NCBI GenBank assembly: GCA_947034895.1
Contig: OX344762.1
Span: 46,727,087-46,791,086, forward strand
Length of the DNA: 64,000 nt
Origin: Rhytidiadelphus loreus
Taxonomy: Eukaryota; Streptophyta; Bryopsida; Hypnales; Hylocomiaceae
Reading direction: 5' to 3'
A program made the position numbers and the translations under genes. Of the stretch, positions 12,480 to 23,562 are shown piece by piece (position 1 is the first letter of the stretch; each line of letters opens with the position of its first letter). The notes under the pieces were generated by a model. The model made no database searches. It was given only the letters and a program-made list of their open reading frames with translations, and was not told the origin of the DNA.

Positions 12480-12860
12480 GTGGAAATTTAATTTCTTTTC
12501 TAATTGGGTGCTTAGATCAAAAGTTGTGCTACCTTGAAATTTTTTGATAGCTTGGGTAGCTTTGGGTGGCTTTTGCAAAACTCGTCCTTTATTTGTAAAT
12601 TTGGTAGGTATATAACTTATATGAAACAAGATGCAAATGTAAAAGAAATGACCATGTGTAGTGTAAAAATCTCACTCTAGAAGGACTTAAAGGTTGCTGG
12701 CCTTGTCGGGCAAGGTAAATTTTTTTTTCTTTTAACTTCAAATGCTATAATCCTTCAATCTGTGCGATCAAAGTTTCTGAAATTTTTTCCACACATTTCC
12801 ATAGTAGTCTAAAAAAAATTTGTATGGTTGAATTTTGAAAAGAAAAGAAAAATTCATTTT
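12480..12860. repeat. Dispersed repeat, inverted copy of 16790-17150
   Basis: The reverse complement of 16790-17150 aligns in order with this segment. Shared blocks include GTAGTGTAAAAAT/GTAGTGCAAAAAT, TCAAAGTTTCTGAA, and TTTGTATGGTTGAA at the end. Divergence suggests an old element. Its class is unknown. Confidence 0.6.
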
Positions 12861-13804
12861 TTTCTCACTACCCTAACAAGTGGAAGTTTTTTACAATTAT
12901 ACTTGGATTATGCCTTTGGGCTTTAGGAATTAAGGATCATCCCATGTCCATTTTCCACCTAAAAATAGGATTAATTTGAAAAAAGCATGGATGCTTTTAG
13001 AGCATACCATTTCTTGAAAAGATGCAAACGCCCCTACCAAACTCCTCCCCCTGTTGAAAATCTCTAGCTATCTGATGTGGGCAGAAATAAATGGAAGTTT
13101 CCCCCATGCTGTCCATTTGCCAAAAATCCCACACCATTGATTTGCCAAAAATCAATGATTGGCCATTGCTTTGTGATATGGATACAAATATGGAAGACAT
13201 ATATAGATACATAATGTGAATACAAATATAGAATACAAATATAGATATGGCAGTGGCAATACGGCAATATATCCTATATTGATTGCATCTCAATTTGCAA
13301 TTTGCAAATTGCAATTACAAATAGGGTTGGTTGCTTAGTTGGCTTGGCTTTGGAATTAAAAAAAAAAATCCTATTACTAAAGGCCCAATGTAAAACCATG
13401 TATACACCAAGTACCAATAAGTGATATTAATTCCATTAATTAATTCAAGTAGGGCTTCTGGAACCTTTATGCATTCAAAAGACATGTAGGGGAGCCAATC
13501 CATACCTAATCACCCTCCTATTCCTGACCTATAGATTGTTGTATTCCCAACCATAGACTGATGTAGTTTGCACAGTTTGAGGAGCGCATTTGGCACATTA
13601 TGATTGGTTGCAAGGTTGTCAATATTGCAATCAGTCCTTGGTTGATTTTGTAATGAGCCTACTGATAGAAATAGAAAGGTCTATATCACCATTCTAGGTC
13701 GAAGAGAGTCTTTCACTATAAAATTCATAAGGAATTACATTTTTTGTAACAAGTTTTTGAAAAAGTATGCCATCCTTCCCTTCAATCCATTGGGAAGATT
13801 TGTA
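12861..13804. other. AT-rich intergenic DNA
   Basis: Low-complexity patches occur near 13180-13250 (repeats of ATACAAATATAGA). No gene is visible. Confidence 0.4.
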
Positions 13805-13876
13805 GCACTCCAAAAACGTGCACTCCAAAAACGTGCACTCCAAAAACGTGCACTCCAAAAACGTGCACTCCAAATA
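13805..13876. repeat. 15-bp tandem repeat, about 4.8 units
   Basis: The unit GCACTCCAAAAACGT occurs four times exactly and a fifth time partly. Each junction creates ACGTGC, so the array places ACGTG cores every 15 bases, about 115 bases downstream of the trihelix gene. Confidence 0.95.
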
Positions 13877-13991
13877 TGCATAATTTCTTAAGTAATCAGG
13901 TATGGGTCGGTTCCCCTAGCTAAGCTACCTCACGCCGGCCTAAACACTACAGTACGTGCACACAATCTTTTGAATTCTATGTTGACTTCAT

Positions 13992-15178
13992 TCATTCATT
14001 GTAGCCGTGTTCAGAAGTAGTAGGGTACGTTACTAGCTCCTGAAGTGGCTTAGCTTCAGTCCTCTTCAATTTGAATTCCACTCGTGGGCAGCACGAGGAC
14101 GTCTCTTCATTCGCTCTCTTGTGGAATTCCATTTCAAGCCTGCGTAGATCCAATTTTTGTTCCTCCAACGATATCTTCCTGAGCTCGATAATCTGGTCGA
14201 CGGTGACGTTTCGGTCAGTACGGTCCAGAAGCCTCACCAATCCGCTGATGCTTCCGTCGCCATCCCCCACTGGGTTACAGTCGAAAATCTCGGAGGATGG
14301 AGCTCCTGAAGCCGCAGAAACTTGGGGCTGCAGCTGGCATCATGGATGATCCTCGAGGTTTCCCTTCGAGATTTTCGATGTTTGGATCTTTCTTTATGAA
14401 TCCTCGCTATCGCTTCAAACCACTCCACTTCAAACACCAGAGGCAGCCTGTTCTGGGACCTCTGCTCTCGACTCATGGTACCGACACTGGGCCACAAGTG
14501 TAGATCCCGAAGAATATTGTCCGATCCGAAATGTTTCCCAAACTTCTTCAGATCCGACAGGAGGACCCCCCAGTGATCCTCGCAGGCTTTCGCCTCCCTC
14601 ACGATTCCCATGGCCTTGAGACTGTCGGAGATAGCTTTCCAGGGGGACTTGCCTTTCTCCACCTCCATGTGCTGCAGAAACGATCGGTTCTCTCCCAGGG
14701 TCCAATTGGGAGCACGGGGTCGCCTCCAAGTTTTCTTCACTTCATCGATCTTTTTCGGGTTCCGCAGGGGTATTAGATTCGCACCTGTTGTGTCATTCCT
14801 CTTCGGCAATGGGTCCTGGGTCGCATGGCTGCACATGCCCAGATTCTCAGGGCCTGGGGCTGGAGCAATGCCTCCATCACCAGTCACTGGTAAGATCTTC
14901 CACGGTTCTGAGGATGCATGTGAGTTACCATTCAATTCTTCTCGGAATTGGCTCCTGGATTCCGCATTGAGTAGATGATCCAAGTCACTGTTCAACCATG
15001 AGATCTGCTCTAGCTCCTGCCATGATTCTCCTCCCAGAGTTTGCCAATCGGAGTTTGGTACTGAACAATGAGGGGTTGTAGGACTCGGTAAGACCTCCTC
15101 GTCGCCCCCGGTGTCGGTTAAGTGTAAACCAGCTGAACGGGCTTGGCAGCACTGCGTCGGATTTCGATAACTGTCCAT
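13992..15178 (-). CDS. Trihelix (Myb/SANT-like) factor, frame broken near the 3' end
   Basis: The ATG at 15178-15176 directly follows a polypyrimidine acceptor (TTTTTGTTTCAG), so a non-coding first exon probably lies upstream. Residues of about 155-215 form a trihelix DNA-binding domain with Trp159, Trp180 and Trp203, followed by an FEVEWFEAI helix and a basic stretch. The first frame stops at 14234. A different frame from about 14330 to 13992 then carries what looks like the true C-terminus, a long charged helix with ELRKISLEEQKLDLRRLEME. No plausible intron bridges them, because a TGA in the second frame sits at 14340-14342. I infer a frameshift at 14235-14339: a real mutation, a base error, or an unseen splice. 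Trihelix factors are plant nuclear regulators; the target is unknown. Confidence 0.7.
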
Positions 15179-15990
15179 TATCTGAAACAAAAATAAAGAC
15201 AAATAGGGGGAGTTACGGCAGCAGCAGGTTCATACTCCCAACTCGATGATCTTGAGTACGTGCCAAGCACTTTCGCCCGAGTTCGTGTACAAGTTTGTAC
15301 TCCACCTTTGGAACATCGCATGAACATCGCATGAACATCACATTGTAATTCGGAGTATGCCTGTTATCCCTTCATGTCTCCGCTTGTCCGGACCACCAGA
15401 AAACGTACTGTACAGAGCCCGCTTGTTTCGCTCGGTATGGTCGGTACTGCAGTTGACAGCATATTTAACGGATATTTCGTTAAAATGGAGATATTTTTCC
15501 GCCATTTTTCCATTCATTTTCTAGAGATTTCAGACCACATGGTCTAAACCACAAAGTGCCAAGTTTGTGGACTATTGCCATTTTAACGAAATATCCGTTA
15601 TTTCGTTATTTTGGACCATTTCAGAGTGCCAAACTAATTAAAATATGAAGCTTAAGTGCAGAATTGAAATTGAAATTTGAACTTTCGAGAACTAGGATGT
15701 GTTTTAGACCCTATGGCAAGAAACTGTAGCAGGAGTCACAGAGAGCAAATTTTTCAGGCGATGAGAGCATCGAAAATATAGATGACCAAGGGATGTCACG
15801 TCACACTTAAAATTTTCAGTCTAGAGGACCCCGAGAGGAAAGAATATCAAAGTGGGCAACACGTACTTTGGTAAATTAACTCCGTCTCATTTCTTCCATG
15901 CTAAACTCTAACAAACTTTCTACTTATAATACTAGGCTTGTGAGTGCACGCGGAACGTTACCTGAACTGAGCAAATACCGACCGCTGAGA
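15179..15990. other. Upstream region of the trihelix gene
   Basis: Contains an intron 3' end just before the trihelix start, and a good minus-strand donor (TTCAG|GTAACG) near 15960 that may close its 5' untranslated exon. The 15470-15610 stretch repeats AACGGATATTTCGTT-like words in both orientations. No coding region is supported. Confidence 0.4.
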
Positions 15991-16660
15991 CTAGCGAACG
16001 TTCGCTGGACTCTCGGTGGCTTCCTCAAACTCGGTCGAAGCTAGCTCCTCCGTGAATAATCTCCGTCGATGTTCATGGAGAGCACATGCAAACACCTGCA
16101 ATAGTTTCATGAGCAGAAAACCCCTACAAAAGTGAGTAAACCTGACAGGAATCCCTGATAAAAGCATCCACCGAGCTGCCAACCTCAAATTCTACAATTT
16201 CATTAACTTAGATTGCATTGGTGTGGACCAGAAACCTGAAGTTTCGGATGCTAATCGACTTTCTCCGACCAATTCAAAGACCCGCGACGTCCTGATACAT
16301 CAACCTGCTGTGCTTGCTAAAATTGAATTCAATCTCCTTCAAGAACAATCGCTACTTGGAGCTTTGCTTGATTTCATGCCACCAGTAGATCGAATTATCT
16401 ATCTCTTCAATTCGATCTGTCCGCCGAGTAAGCTCGACGACGTGCAAACGATCTTTCAACTCTCGATAGGATTGAAGCGAAGCTGGTGGCACAAAAAGGT
16501 GTATGGCTGCAAGACAATTAACTAATGAGAACACTAACTTACTATCAGAGCTCTCTATCGATTCGGTTTCCCCATCGCAGGCTACGGAGAGTGAGGGGTC
16601 ATCATGAACACTTTGAACAGAACCCGATTTCACAAAATGTAAGAGAGTGAAGAAATCCAT
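15991..16660 (-). other. Possible exons of an unrecognised protein
   Basis: Minus-strand segments look protein-like: 16660-16352 contains SYRELKDRLHVVELTRRTD, and 16095-15991 encodes VFACALHEHRRRLFTEELAS up to a TAG. They can be linked only through introns of about 36-50 bases (for example GTTTAC...TTGCAG at 16141-16096), unlike the longer introns of neighbouring genes. Alternative readings exist and no family is recognised. It could also be part of the 5' region of the trihelix gene. Confidence 0.3.
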
Positions 16661-16789
16661 TCAATGAGGGGATTCAATTCCTCACTCCGGTGCGAACTCC
16701 TGGCTCAGGCCCTCATGAGAACAATCGGGATGCCTTAACCCCACAGTGAGGACCTAAAAAGTGCCAGCGAGAGAAAATGAAAAAAAAAA

Positions 16790-17150
16790 TGAAAAAAAAA
16801 TTCAACCATACAAATTTGTACTACACTACTATGCCAATGTGAGGAAAAAATTCAGAAACTTTGATAGTACTGATTGAAAATTTATAACATTTGGAGTTAG
16901 AAGAAATTTCTTTGATCGATAGATGGTGAGTCAGCACACTTTAACTCCTCTTAAAGTGGTATTTTTGCACTACACTTTGGTGTTTTTTTTGGCATTTTCA
17001 TTCTGTATCTTCATGTTAGTTACATGTGTTTTAAATTTAAGAAGTAGAGGAGAGATTTTTCACATATTGTCCAAAGCTGTCTGGGTTGGCTGAAAAGTTC
17101 AAGGCAATATAACTTTTGAGTTTTGATGTAGGCACCCAATCATAAAAAAA
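16790..17150. repeat. Dispersed repeat, inverted copy of 12480-12860
   Basis: It begins with TTCAACCATACAAATTTGTA, the reverse complement of the end of the 12480-12860 copy, and continues collinearly for about 350 bases with many substitutions. Confidence 0.6.
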
Positions 17151-17787
17151 ATTGACTATGCAACTTGGGTAGTGCACAACTACCCAAGATGTGCACAACT
17201 ACCAAAGATTTCTTGCGTATGTTGAATGATCACTTGGTCCTTCAGAGGTTAATTCTTGGAGTGAAAACTAAACTGTCTGTGCAGTAATTTGGGGACCAAC
17301 TTCCTCATATTCACTGTAGTAGTAGTTGGTATGTTGTCAATGCACGGTCTCCTCTCCTCTGTGGCTCTGTCTTGTGTGAATAAAATTTCCATATAAATGT
17401 CTGTACACACTTTACATTTTCGAACTCCAAGGCATGAGACCCTTTGCTTTCCAAAAATCAATCAAGGCTCCTCTCACAGCAGAACAGCTGTAGAGAATCT
17501 TGAATGCAAGCTTGCTCATGAATATATTGTGAACCATTGGTACAGACAATTGGGGGAGTACAGTGGCCCAGGCGCACGTGAACGAAGTGAAGTGGTCAAT
17601 TGATGCTGCTAGTTTGGAGGATTTTGTCCCGATAGTGCCATTGCAATCCTGATAGCAAACCGGGATAGCAAAACCCGGTAAGGGAACGAAAGAAACCGCC
17701 AAGTGACGTCCTGAGACGTCATCGAGTGAGACTTGAGAGTACTCTTGTTGACTAGTTCGCATCCTCGGGTGAGAGATTTGTCCCTGC
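17151..17787. other. Upstream of the small charged-protein gene
   Basis: No gene is visible. An imperfect repeat of ACTACCCAAGATGTGCACAA occurs near 17165-17205. GC content rises from about 17560, suggesting a promoter or leader for the frame at 17788. Confidence 0.35.
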
Positions 17788-18276
17788 ATGGATTCGCAAA
17801 GCCAGCAAAGAAGAGCCGTCGCCCAGGATATGCCTCTGCATTCGCATACCATGGCAGAAGTGGCAAACAGAGAAACTGGTTCCCCCGACAGAGAAAATGG
17901 TTCGGAATCGGAGGATGCAACTGCTTCAAGTGGATCGCGAGCGGAGGTGATAGCAGATAGTCATTTTGAAAACACTCAGTTTGCCGATAGCAGAGATCGC
18001 TCAGATGACACCATCAGTGCCCTAATGGCGATTTTAGCCCCATCCATCCGGAAGCATGTCGAGGAAGCCCTTCTTCCGCTGGTGTGTGCTCTGAGAAGCC
18101 GGGAGCAGAACGAGCAGAAGCACCGGAAGAAGTTGCTGGGCCTGGAGATGGAGAAGCTGGTCTTGGAGAGGAAGAAATTGCTGTTCAAACGCTGTAGGAA
18201 CTCGCCGAGATCCAACCGCCACAAGGTTGGAGTGAAGAAGAACCCTCCATGTGCAGCGCAACAAGACCGCTGGTAA
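17788..18276 (+). CDS. Small charged coiled-coil protein, unrecognised
   Basis: A single-exon frame of 162 residues from an ATG. The first 75 residues are polar and low in complexity. Residues of about 78-145 form a predicted amphipathic helix: APSIRKHVEEALLPL, then a Lys/Glu/Leu-rich stretch around LLGLEMEKLVLERKKLL. The end is basic. The helix resembles the C-terminal coiled coils of trihelix-type factors, including the one at 13992-14270, but no DNA-binding domain is present. It may be a truncated relative or a chance frame. No signal peptide or membrane segment is visible. Confidence 0.4.
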   Translation: MDSQSQQRRAVAQDMPLHSHTMAEVANRETGSPDRENGSESEDATASSGSRAEVIADSHFENTQFADSRDRSDDTISALMAILAPSIRKHVEEALLPLVCALRSREQNEQKHRKKLLGLEMEKLVLERKKLLFKRCRNSPRSNRHKVGVKKNPPCAAQQDRW

Positions 18277-19118
18277 CAGTCTCCTCCTTGGCCCTTGTTC
18301 TCTCTCTCTCAGACCAGTGTTGTGTCTCTTTAATTGCAGTTAGGCAGGCTGGTTTTCATCAAACTAGAAAATTCTCATGACTTTTGCAACAAATCTGTAC
18401 AATTGTGCGAACCTGTTTCTTGTTGTCAAACCCTAAAACGCTTGTGCATCTCGTTTTCGGCTTTCCGAAAACTGCTTAATTTAAAAAAAATTGCAGAGCC
18501 ATGGAGAGTCAAAGAGTCATGTTCTGATTGTGTACATCTAGGTTTTTGTCACGCTTTTTGGTTCAATTGTAGGTGCCACATCTTGGATAGTGTCGATTGT
18601 GGATGTACATACCTTATATTTAGTTCTTGCCTTATTAAAACACCTGATTCCACTTGCAATGAGTGTTGCTTTGCAGAAGGTACACCAACTATAGGCGCTC
18701 CTTCAAGCAACTTCTATTCCTTGTTGTTCATATCAAATGTACAATGTATCGACCTTGAAAAACACCAATTAAAGTGGCTTGTCAATCATAGAATATACCC
18801 ATGATAGGCTGGAATGCTGCTTTTTAAACATAATGTGGCGTGCTTCTGGGGATGGCCATCATCATAGGATGGAATGCTTCGGATGCATGAGAATGCTCTA
18901 AGATCTTTAGTAGGCATCAGTGGATGCACCTAGTGTACATGATAGGTCGGAGACAGTGAGCCTAGACATGATTGTCTCCATGATCAGTGGATGCATTTGA
19001 CATCTAATATAAATTTTTTCATGTCAGGCTCGATGTGACTGTGCTCGTCATCACCGTTTGAATGTTAAGTGGACTGTACAGGATTGTCATGTTGCACAAA
19101 TAAATTGACCTTGGATCC
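18277..19118. other. Intergenic DNA
   Basis: No gene is supported. The frame at 18334-18804 lacks protein-like composition. The phrase GATAGGCTGGAATGCT/GATGGAATGCT recurs near 18800-18880. Confidence 0.35.
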
Positions 19119-19366
19119 TGTCAACGATTTCCCCTCAAGAGAATACGCAACACTCGTAGTGACGGAGAAAAATCATTTTGGTTTCTCAAAAGATTGCAAC
19201 ACCATCTGGGAATGTCTATATTCCAGTTTCAAGACCGGATTGTGTCAACGATTTCCCCTCATGAGAATACGCAACACTCGTAGTGACGGAGAAAAATCAT
19301 TTTGGTTTCTCAAAAGATTGCAACACCATCTGGGGACTGTCTATATTCCAGTTTCAAGACCGGACT
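19119..19366. repeat. Tandem duplication, period 124 bp
   Basis: The segments beginning TGTCAACGATTTCCCCTC at 19119 and at 19243 are almost identical over their whole length, differing by AAGA/ATGA and a small change at GGGAATG/GGGGACTG. The near identity implies a recent event. Confidence 0.95.
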
Positions 19367-19689
19367 GTAACTAAAAGTTAGGCATGCTTATCAAGAAAGA
19401 CCGTTAAACAAAGCGGTACCTCACATAATCGATACGATAGGAATTCCAGTGTCCACGAGAAAATCTCCATCCTACAGAGTTTTATACCATAGCCCAGGCT
19501 GCAAATGTAAATACAGTGGAATTTATTTGCTTGAATTTGAATCCTAACAAAACCTCTCTAATGCAGTCAGTAGCTGATAGCCCGTGCAAAAACTGCTCCA
19601 TGGTCCGATACTTCCGTCCTACAACGTAAAAAATACACCAGTCTAACTTACTCTGACAACCAAGATGCCAGACAACCAAGGTGCTAGAC

Positions 19690-20412
19690 GATCTATAGAC
19701 TTTCTAGTTAATAACACACTGAGCCCTTCAAATGAGGATTGCAAGCTGAGGTCCAAAACAAAGTCACCATCGTTCTTGCAGTTTCTGCTTGCCATCAGCA
19801 TCTGTTTTGCACTGTAAACGCAATCAGTACAGAACCTGCATTTGACATCTCAATGTTCCGGCAATCAAAAAGTGGATTCACCTTGGTCCAACTTTCAAAG
19901 TATCCATTTTTGGTTTTGATTTAGACTTAGAAAATGAAGCCTAATGAGTTACATATATTACTCTATTTCATTACTTTGAAAAAACTCAAAAAAGAAATTA
20001 CTTATTGCAATTCGAAGCTCCATGTGTTAAAATCCAAATAACATGATGTTGCATGTATTTCATTTGCATTATCTTCTTTGGAATATATTTTCAAGATTAA
20101 ATCACTAAAAATTGTTTCTACCAAGATGGGTGTCTATCTGTCCCTTCCAATAACTATATATTTCTGTAGGTGTCTCTGAAACTCAGGCAAGGCCTGCACT
20201 TGCTGAATCACCTGCGCATTTAGTCACTCTATAGATGCCAGTCAATCTATAGACTCTCTAGTTAACAACACATTGAGTCCTTCAAAAGAGGACATCAAGC
20301 TGAGGTTCAAAACATACAGTCACCATCGGTCTTGCAGCTTCTGTTTAACATCAACATCTGTTTTGCAATATAAACGCACACGGCTTAGTAGAGAACCAGC
20401 ATCAGACACCGC
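19690..20412. repeat. Diverged direct duplication including the SDR gene's 3' end
   Basis: 19690-19860 matches 20245-20412, both running CTATAGACT(T/C)TCTAGTTAA to a CATCTGTTTTGCA block. Each is followed by a copy of the SDR 3' end: 20165-20225 is a degenerate copy of the functional C-terminus at about 20470-20535. The arrangement is a tandem duplication of roughly 555 bp in which only the gene-proximal copy still encodes the protein end. Confidence 0.75.
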
Positions 20413-20485
20413 TTAATTGTTTCTACAAAGAAGTGAATATCCCTTCCAAAACCTATCTACTCCTGTTAGTAGGTGTCTCTGAAAC

Positions 20486-21697
20486 TCAGGCAAGACCTCC
20501 ATTTGCCCGAATCACCTGTGCATTCAACCACTCTCCTTCCTTACTCGCCACAAACAGAACCACGTCTGCAATTTCTTTGGGCTGGCCAATGCGTTCCAGT
20601 GGCGGAGCAGAAGACTGTTGCTCAATCATCTCCTTGCTTTTGCCTCTGTAGAAAAACTCCGTTGCTACTGGCCCCGGGGCCACACAGTTGGCGGTAATCT
20701 GTCTCCCTCGCAGCTCCTTCGCAAGAATCTTGGTGAAGGTTTCCACTGCAGCTTTGCTCGCTGCGTAACAACTGTACCCGGGGGTGTTTGCTGCAACAAT
20801 GGTGGTGGTGATATTCACGATCCTTCCATCTGAATTAGATGGAATTCGTAATGCTCCTTCCTTGGAGCACAGAAACATGCCCCTCGTATTCACACTGAAT
20901 ATGTGGTCCCATTCCTCTACTGTGGTGTTCACAAGAGGAGGGTAGGACTCTGCACCCGTGCCGCGCCAGTGCAAGTTGGCACCTGAAAGAATTTCCATTC
21001 AATTAGCAATTTTCACTGAAAGTTTTGAGCAATGGCATTAAACCTAAATTCATTACTGTATCAGGTAATGAAAGGATCGGAAAAGCCATTCAATTAGCAA
21101 TTTTTCACTGAAAGTTTTGAACAATGGCACTAAACTTAAACCTAATTCTGTATCAGGTAATGACAGGGTCGGAAAAGCCATTCAATTATCAATTTTTCAC
21201 GGAAAGTTTTGAACAATTGCACTAAACTTAAACCTAATCCTGTCCCAAGAAATGAAAGAATCTGAAAAACCATAGAAATAGAAATTTCCATTTAATGCTT
21301 GAACAATTGCACTAAATCTAAATCTATTCTATATCAGTAATGAAAGAAAAAGCATCTTATCTTTAGCAATCAGGAACTTGCCAAATTAGGGTTTTGACGT
21401 ACCTGCATTGTTGACCACGATGTGGATCTGCCCATAGACTTCCTCTGCTTTGTCAAAGAGGCTCTTCACATCCCTCTCGCTGCTAACATCGGTCTTCACA
21501 GCCATGGATTTCCCAAGTCCCAGGGATTGGACTTCAGACACCAGTTGAGTAGCTTTCTCCTCGTTGGTTAGGTAAGTGAACACGACGTTGGCTCCTTGTC
21601 TAGTGAAGGTCAGTACAATCTCTCTTCCAATGCCATCACTACCTCCTGTAACTATGGCCACTTTGTTATGCAAGCTCAGAATGCTTGACTCAGTCAT
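20486..21697 (-). CDS. Short-chain dehydrogenase/reductase, aldehyde-reductase-like
   Basis: Two exons, 21697-21403 and 20982-20486, split a Gly codon and give 263 residues, the usual size for a classical SDR. The Rossmann Gly motif TGGSDGIG lies at residues 17-24, NNAG at 96-99, the structural Asn at 130 (SVN), and the active-site Y171-x3-K175. The usual catalytic Ser, 13 residues before the Tyr, is replaced by Thr158 (NITTTIV). The C-terminal half (ITANCVAPGPVATEFF, GEWLNAQVIRANGG) resembles plant NADPH-dependent aldehyde reductase-like proteins of the At3g03980/At3g04000 type, known for detoxifying reactive carbonyls. Substrate and location are inferred only; no plastid leader is seen. The 420-base intron is mostly a minisatellite. 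Confidence 0.85.
20995..21352. repeat. 91-bp tandem minisatellite filling the SDR intron
   Basis: Four head-to-tail units start at 20995, 21086, 21178 and 21270. The unit runs from CCATTCAATTAGCAATTTTT to GGTCGGAAAAG. Identity falls from left to right. The first unit ends 12 bases from the 3' splice site of the gene. Confidence 0.9.
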
Positions 21698-22762
21698 AGT
21701 TCGTCAACTCTCTCAAGACCAGAAAGATCTTGCAAACTACAAGAAGGTAAGGTCTACTAGCAGAGCTCAAATATATGATTATTCACAACCCCCGTAGTCT
21801 ACACATGAAATATTCAAGATCAGTCCAAGTGACTGCTTCTAGCACGAAGCTTGGATCTAGTTCAAAAACCCCAACGCAGAAGTCTGATTTTTCTATTTCA
21901 AACTTACAGTAATTTCCTTACGAAGTTTTTGATCGAGATTGATGCACGGGATGCTCACCTCTACACTTAGTGAAAGGATTTTAAAGAATATTCTACTATG
22001 GAGTAAGTAGGTCTTAGTTTACTATCAACTCTTGAACCCTAATCTCTAGAACGACGCTGCATGAATCACCAAAAGCTAATAGACAAGAGAATTGAAAGAG
22101 CGCACGCACTGCACTCAGAGCATGGCCATGGCCACCATAGATAGCTCGGTCTTGCAAGCGTCCTTCAATCCACATCAAGCGGTCTCCAACTGGAAAACAA
22201 GAATCGTAGCAATCAGAAATCACATCATTTTTTTGAAAGAACTCCACACCGTGAGCTAGAAATTAAGGAGCCAGAAGGAAGATGGAGGGCGGCAAGTGAT
22301 GCCGAGTCCAGCAAAGAAGACGTAAGCTTGCACGGTGGGTCCAAATTCCAAAGAGACACCTGCAGGCCCCAGTGCAGTCCAAGTCACAGTACAAGTGTTT
22401 TCCTGCCAGAATGCCACTTCGGCGGTGAAATATGTTGATCCCCTCGTCCGTCGTCGTCGTCGTCGTCGAGAATCGTCGACGGGATTGCAGATAAGAGACG
22501 ACGAAACGACGAACGAGAATCACAGGATGCGAAAGTGGCGCTCATTTCCCAGGCGGGACCATCTTTCCTTAAAAAAAGATTTTATCCATTTTGGCGCTGC
22601 ACCAGCTTTTCTTCGAGTGGCTAATGCTACTCTCCCACTCGTCGCCTGCACGTCTCGCGCCATCACCACCTCCAATGCAATGCAATCAAGCTTTCCAATC
22701 AATTTGAGGTACAGAATGCCTCCCCTGTTTACTTTTCCCCAGAATTTCTTCAACCTTTGGTC
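21698..22762. other. Upstream of the SDR gene
   Basis: Likely SDR promoter and leader close to 21698. Further on lie mixed sequence and a short CGT trinucleotide run at about 22450-22470. No gene is supported on either strand. Confidence 0.35.
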
Positions 22763-23449
22763 GGTTTGTGAGCGCTTTCGTGTGCTTGAGGTGCTCCGAC
22801 GCTGGCTTGGCCGAATCCCTGCCTTTGGATTGACTCCATTCTTGGATGCCCTTCTTTAAGAGTTCGAGAATCTCCTCTGCAGTTTCACATTTCTTTCGGA
22901 TTGCACCCATCGTTAGCTTACTACTTTCATGAATCGCGATTGACGCCGAGAGCGACCATTCTTTCCCGTCTTGTCTGTGTGAAACGAGGTCGAAATTTCC
23001 ACTACAATCTCGCTGGGAGAATTCTGCGAGGTTTTCATCAATTGATAGCGTTTGGCGAGGGCTTTGCTGTGATATTTCGGCATCCTGTAGGTGTGCGCCC
23101 ATTGAAGTCGATTCTCAAGTTTGTGTGCGCTTTCGTGTGCTTCAGGTGCTCCGACGCTGGCGTGGCCGAATCCCTGCCTTCAGATTGACATCTTTTAAAG
23201 CTGCCATTGTTCGGGAGTTCGAGAATCTCCTCTGCAGTTTCACATTCTTTCGGATTGATACGACTTTCATGATCATGTCTCGCGATTAGCGCCGAGAGCA
23301 ACCATCCGGGGTCGACACTTTCCATTACAATTTCGCTGGGGGAAGTTTGAGAGGTTTTTGATCAATTGATAGCGTTTTACGAGGTCTTGGTGGCGATATT
23401 TCGTCATCCTGTTGTTGTGAGACCATTGACGTCGATTCTCAAGTTTGAA
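22763..23449. repeat. Tandem duplication upstream of D27
   Basis: Unit 1 (22763 to about 23120) and unit 2 (about 23121-23449) run in parallel: TTTGTG(A/T)GCGCTTTCGTGTG, GGTGCTCCGACGCTGG, GAGTTCGAGAATCTCCTCTG, and CATCAATTGATAGCG/GATCAATTGATAGCG. On the minus strand both keep an open frame sharing CETAEEILEL and PASEHLKHTKA, although each has other changes. Whether this was coding is unclear. Confidence 0.8.
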
Positions 23450-23562
23450 GGTTCTCGAAGGCTCTTGAAGGTTAACCTAACCCACGCCTCGGTTGTTGAG
23501 GACGCTCATTTGCGTATCACAAGATCGATACCAGTTGTTTTGGTTTGCGGCATTGGAACAGC

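Noticed and set aside
16505..16545. 36-base segment with GTAAGT and TTGCAG ends on the minus strand
   Set aside because: Too short for a normal plant intron, and its length is divisible by three, so splicing is not required by frame.
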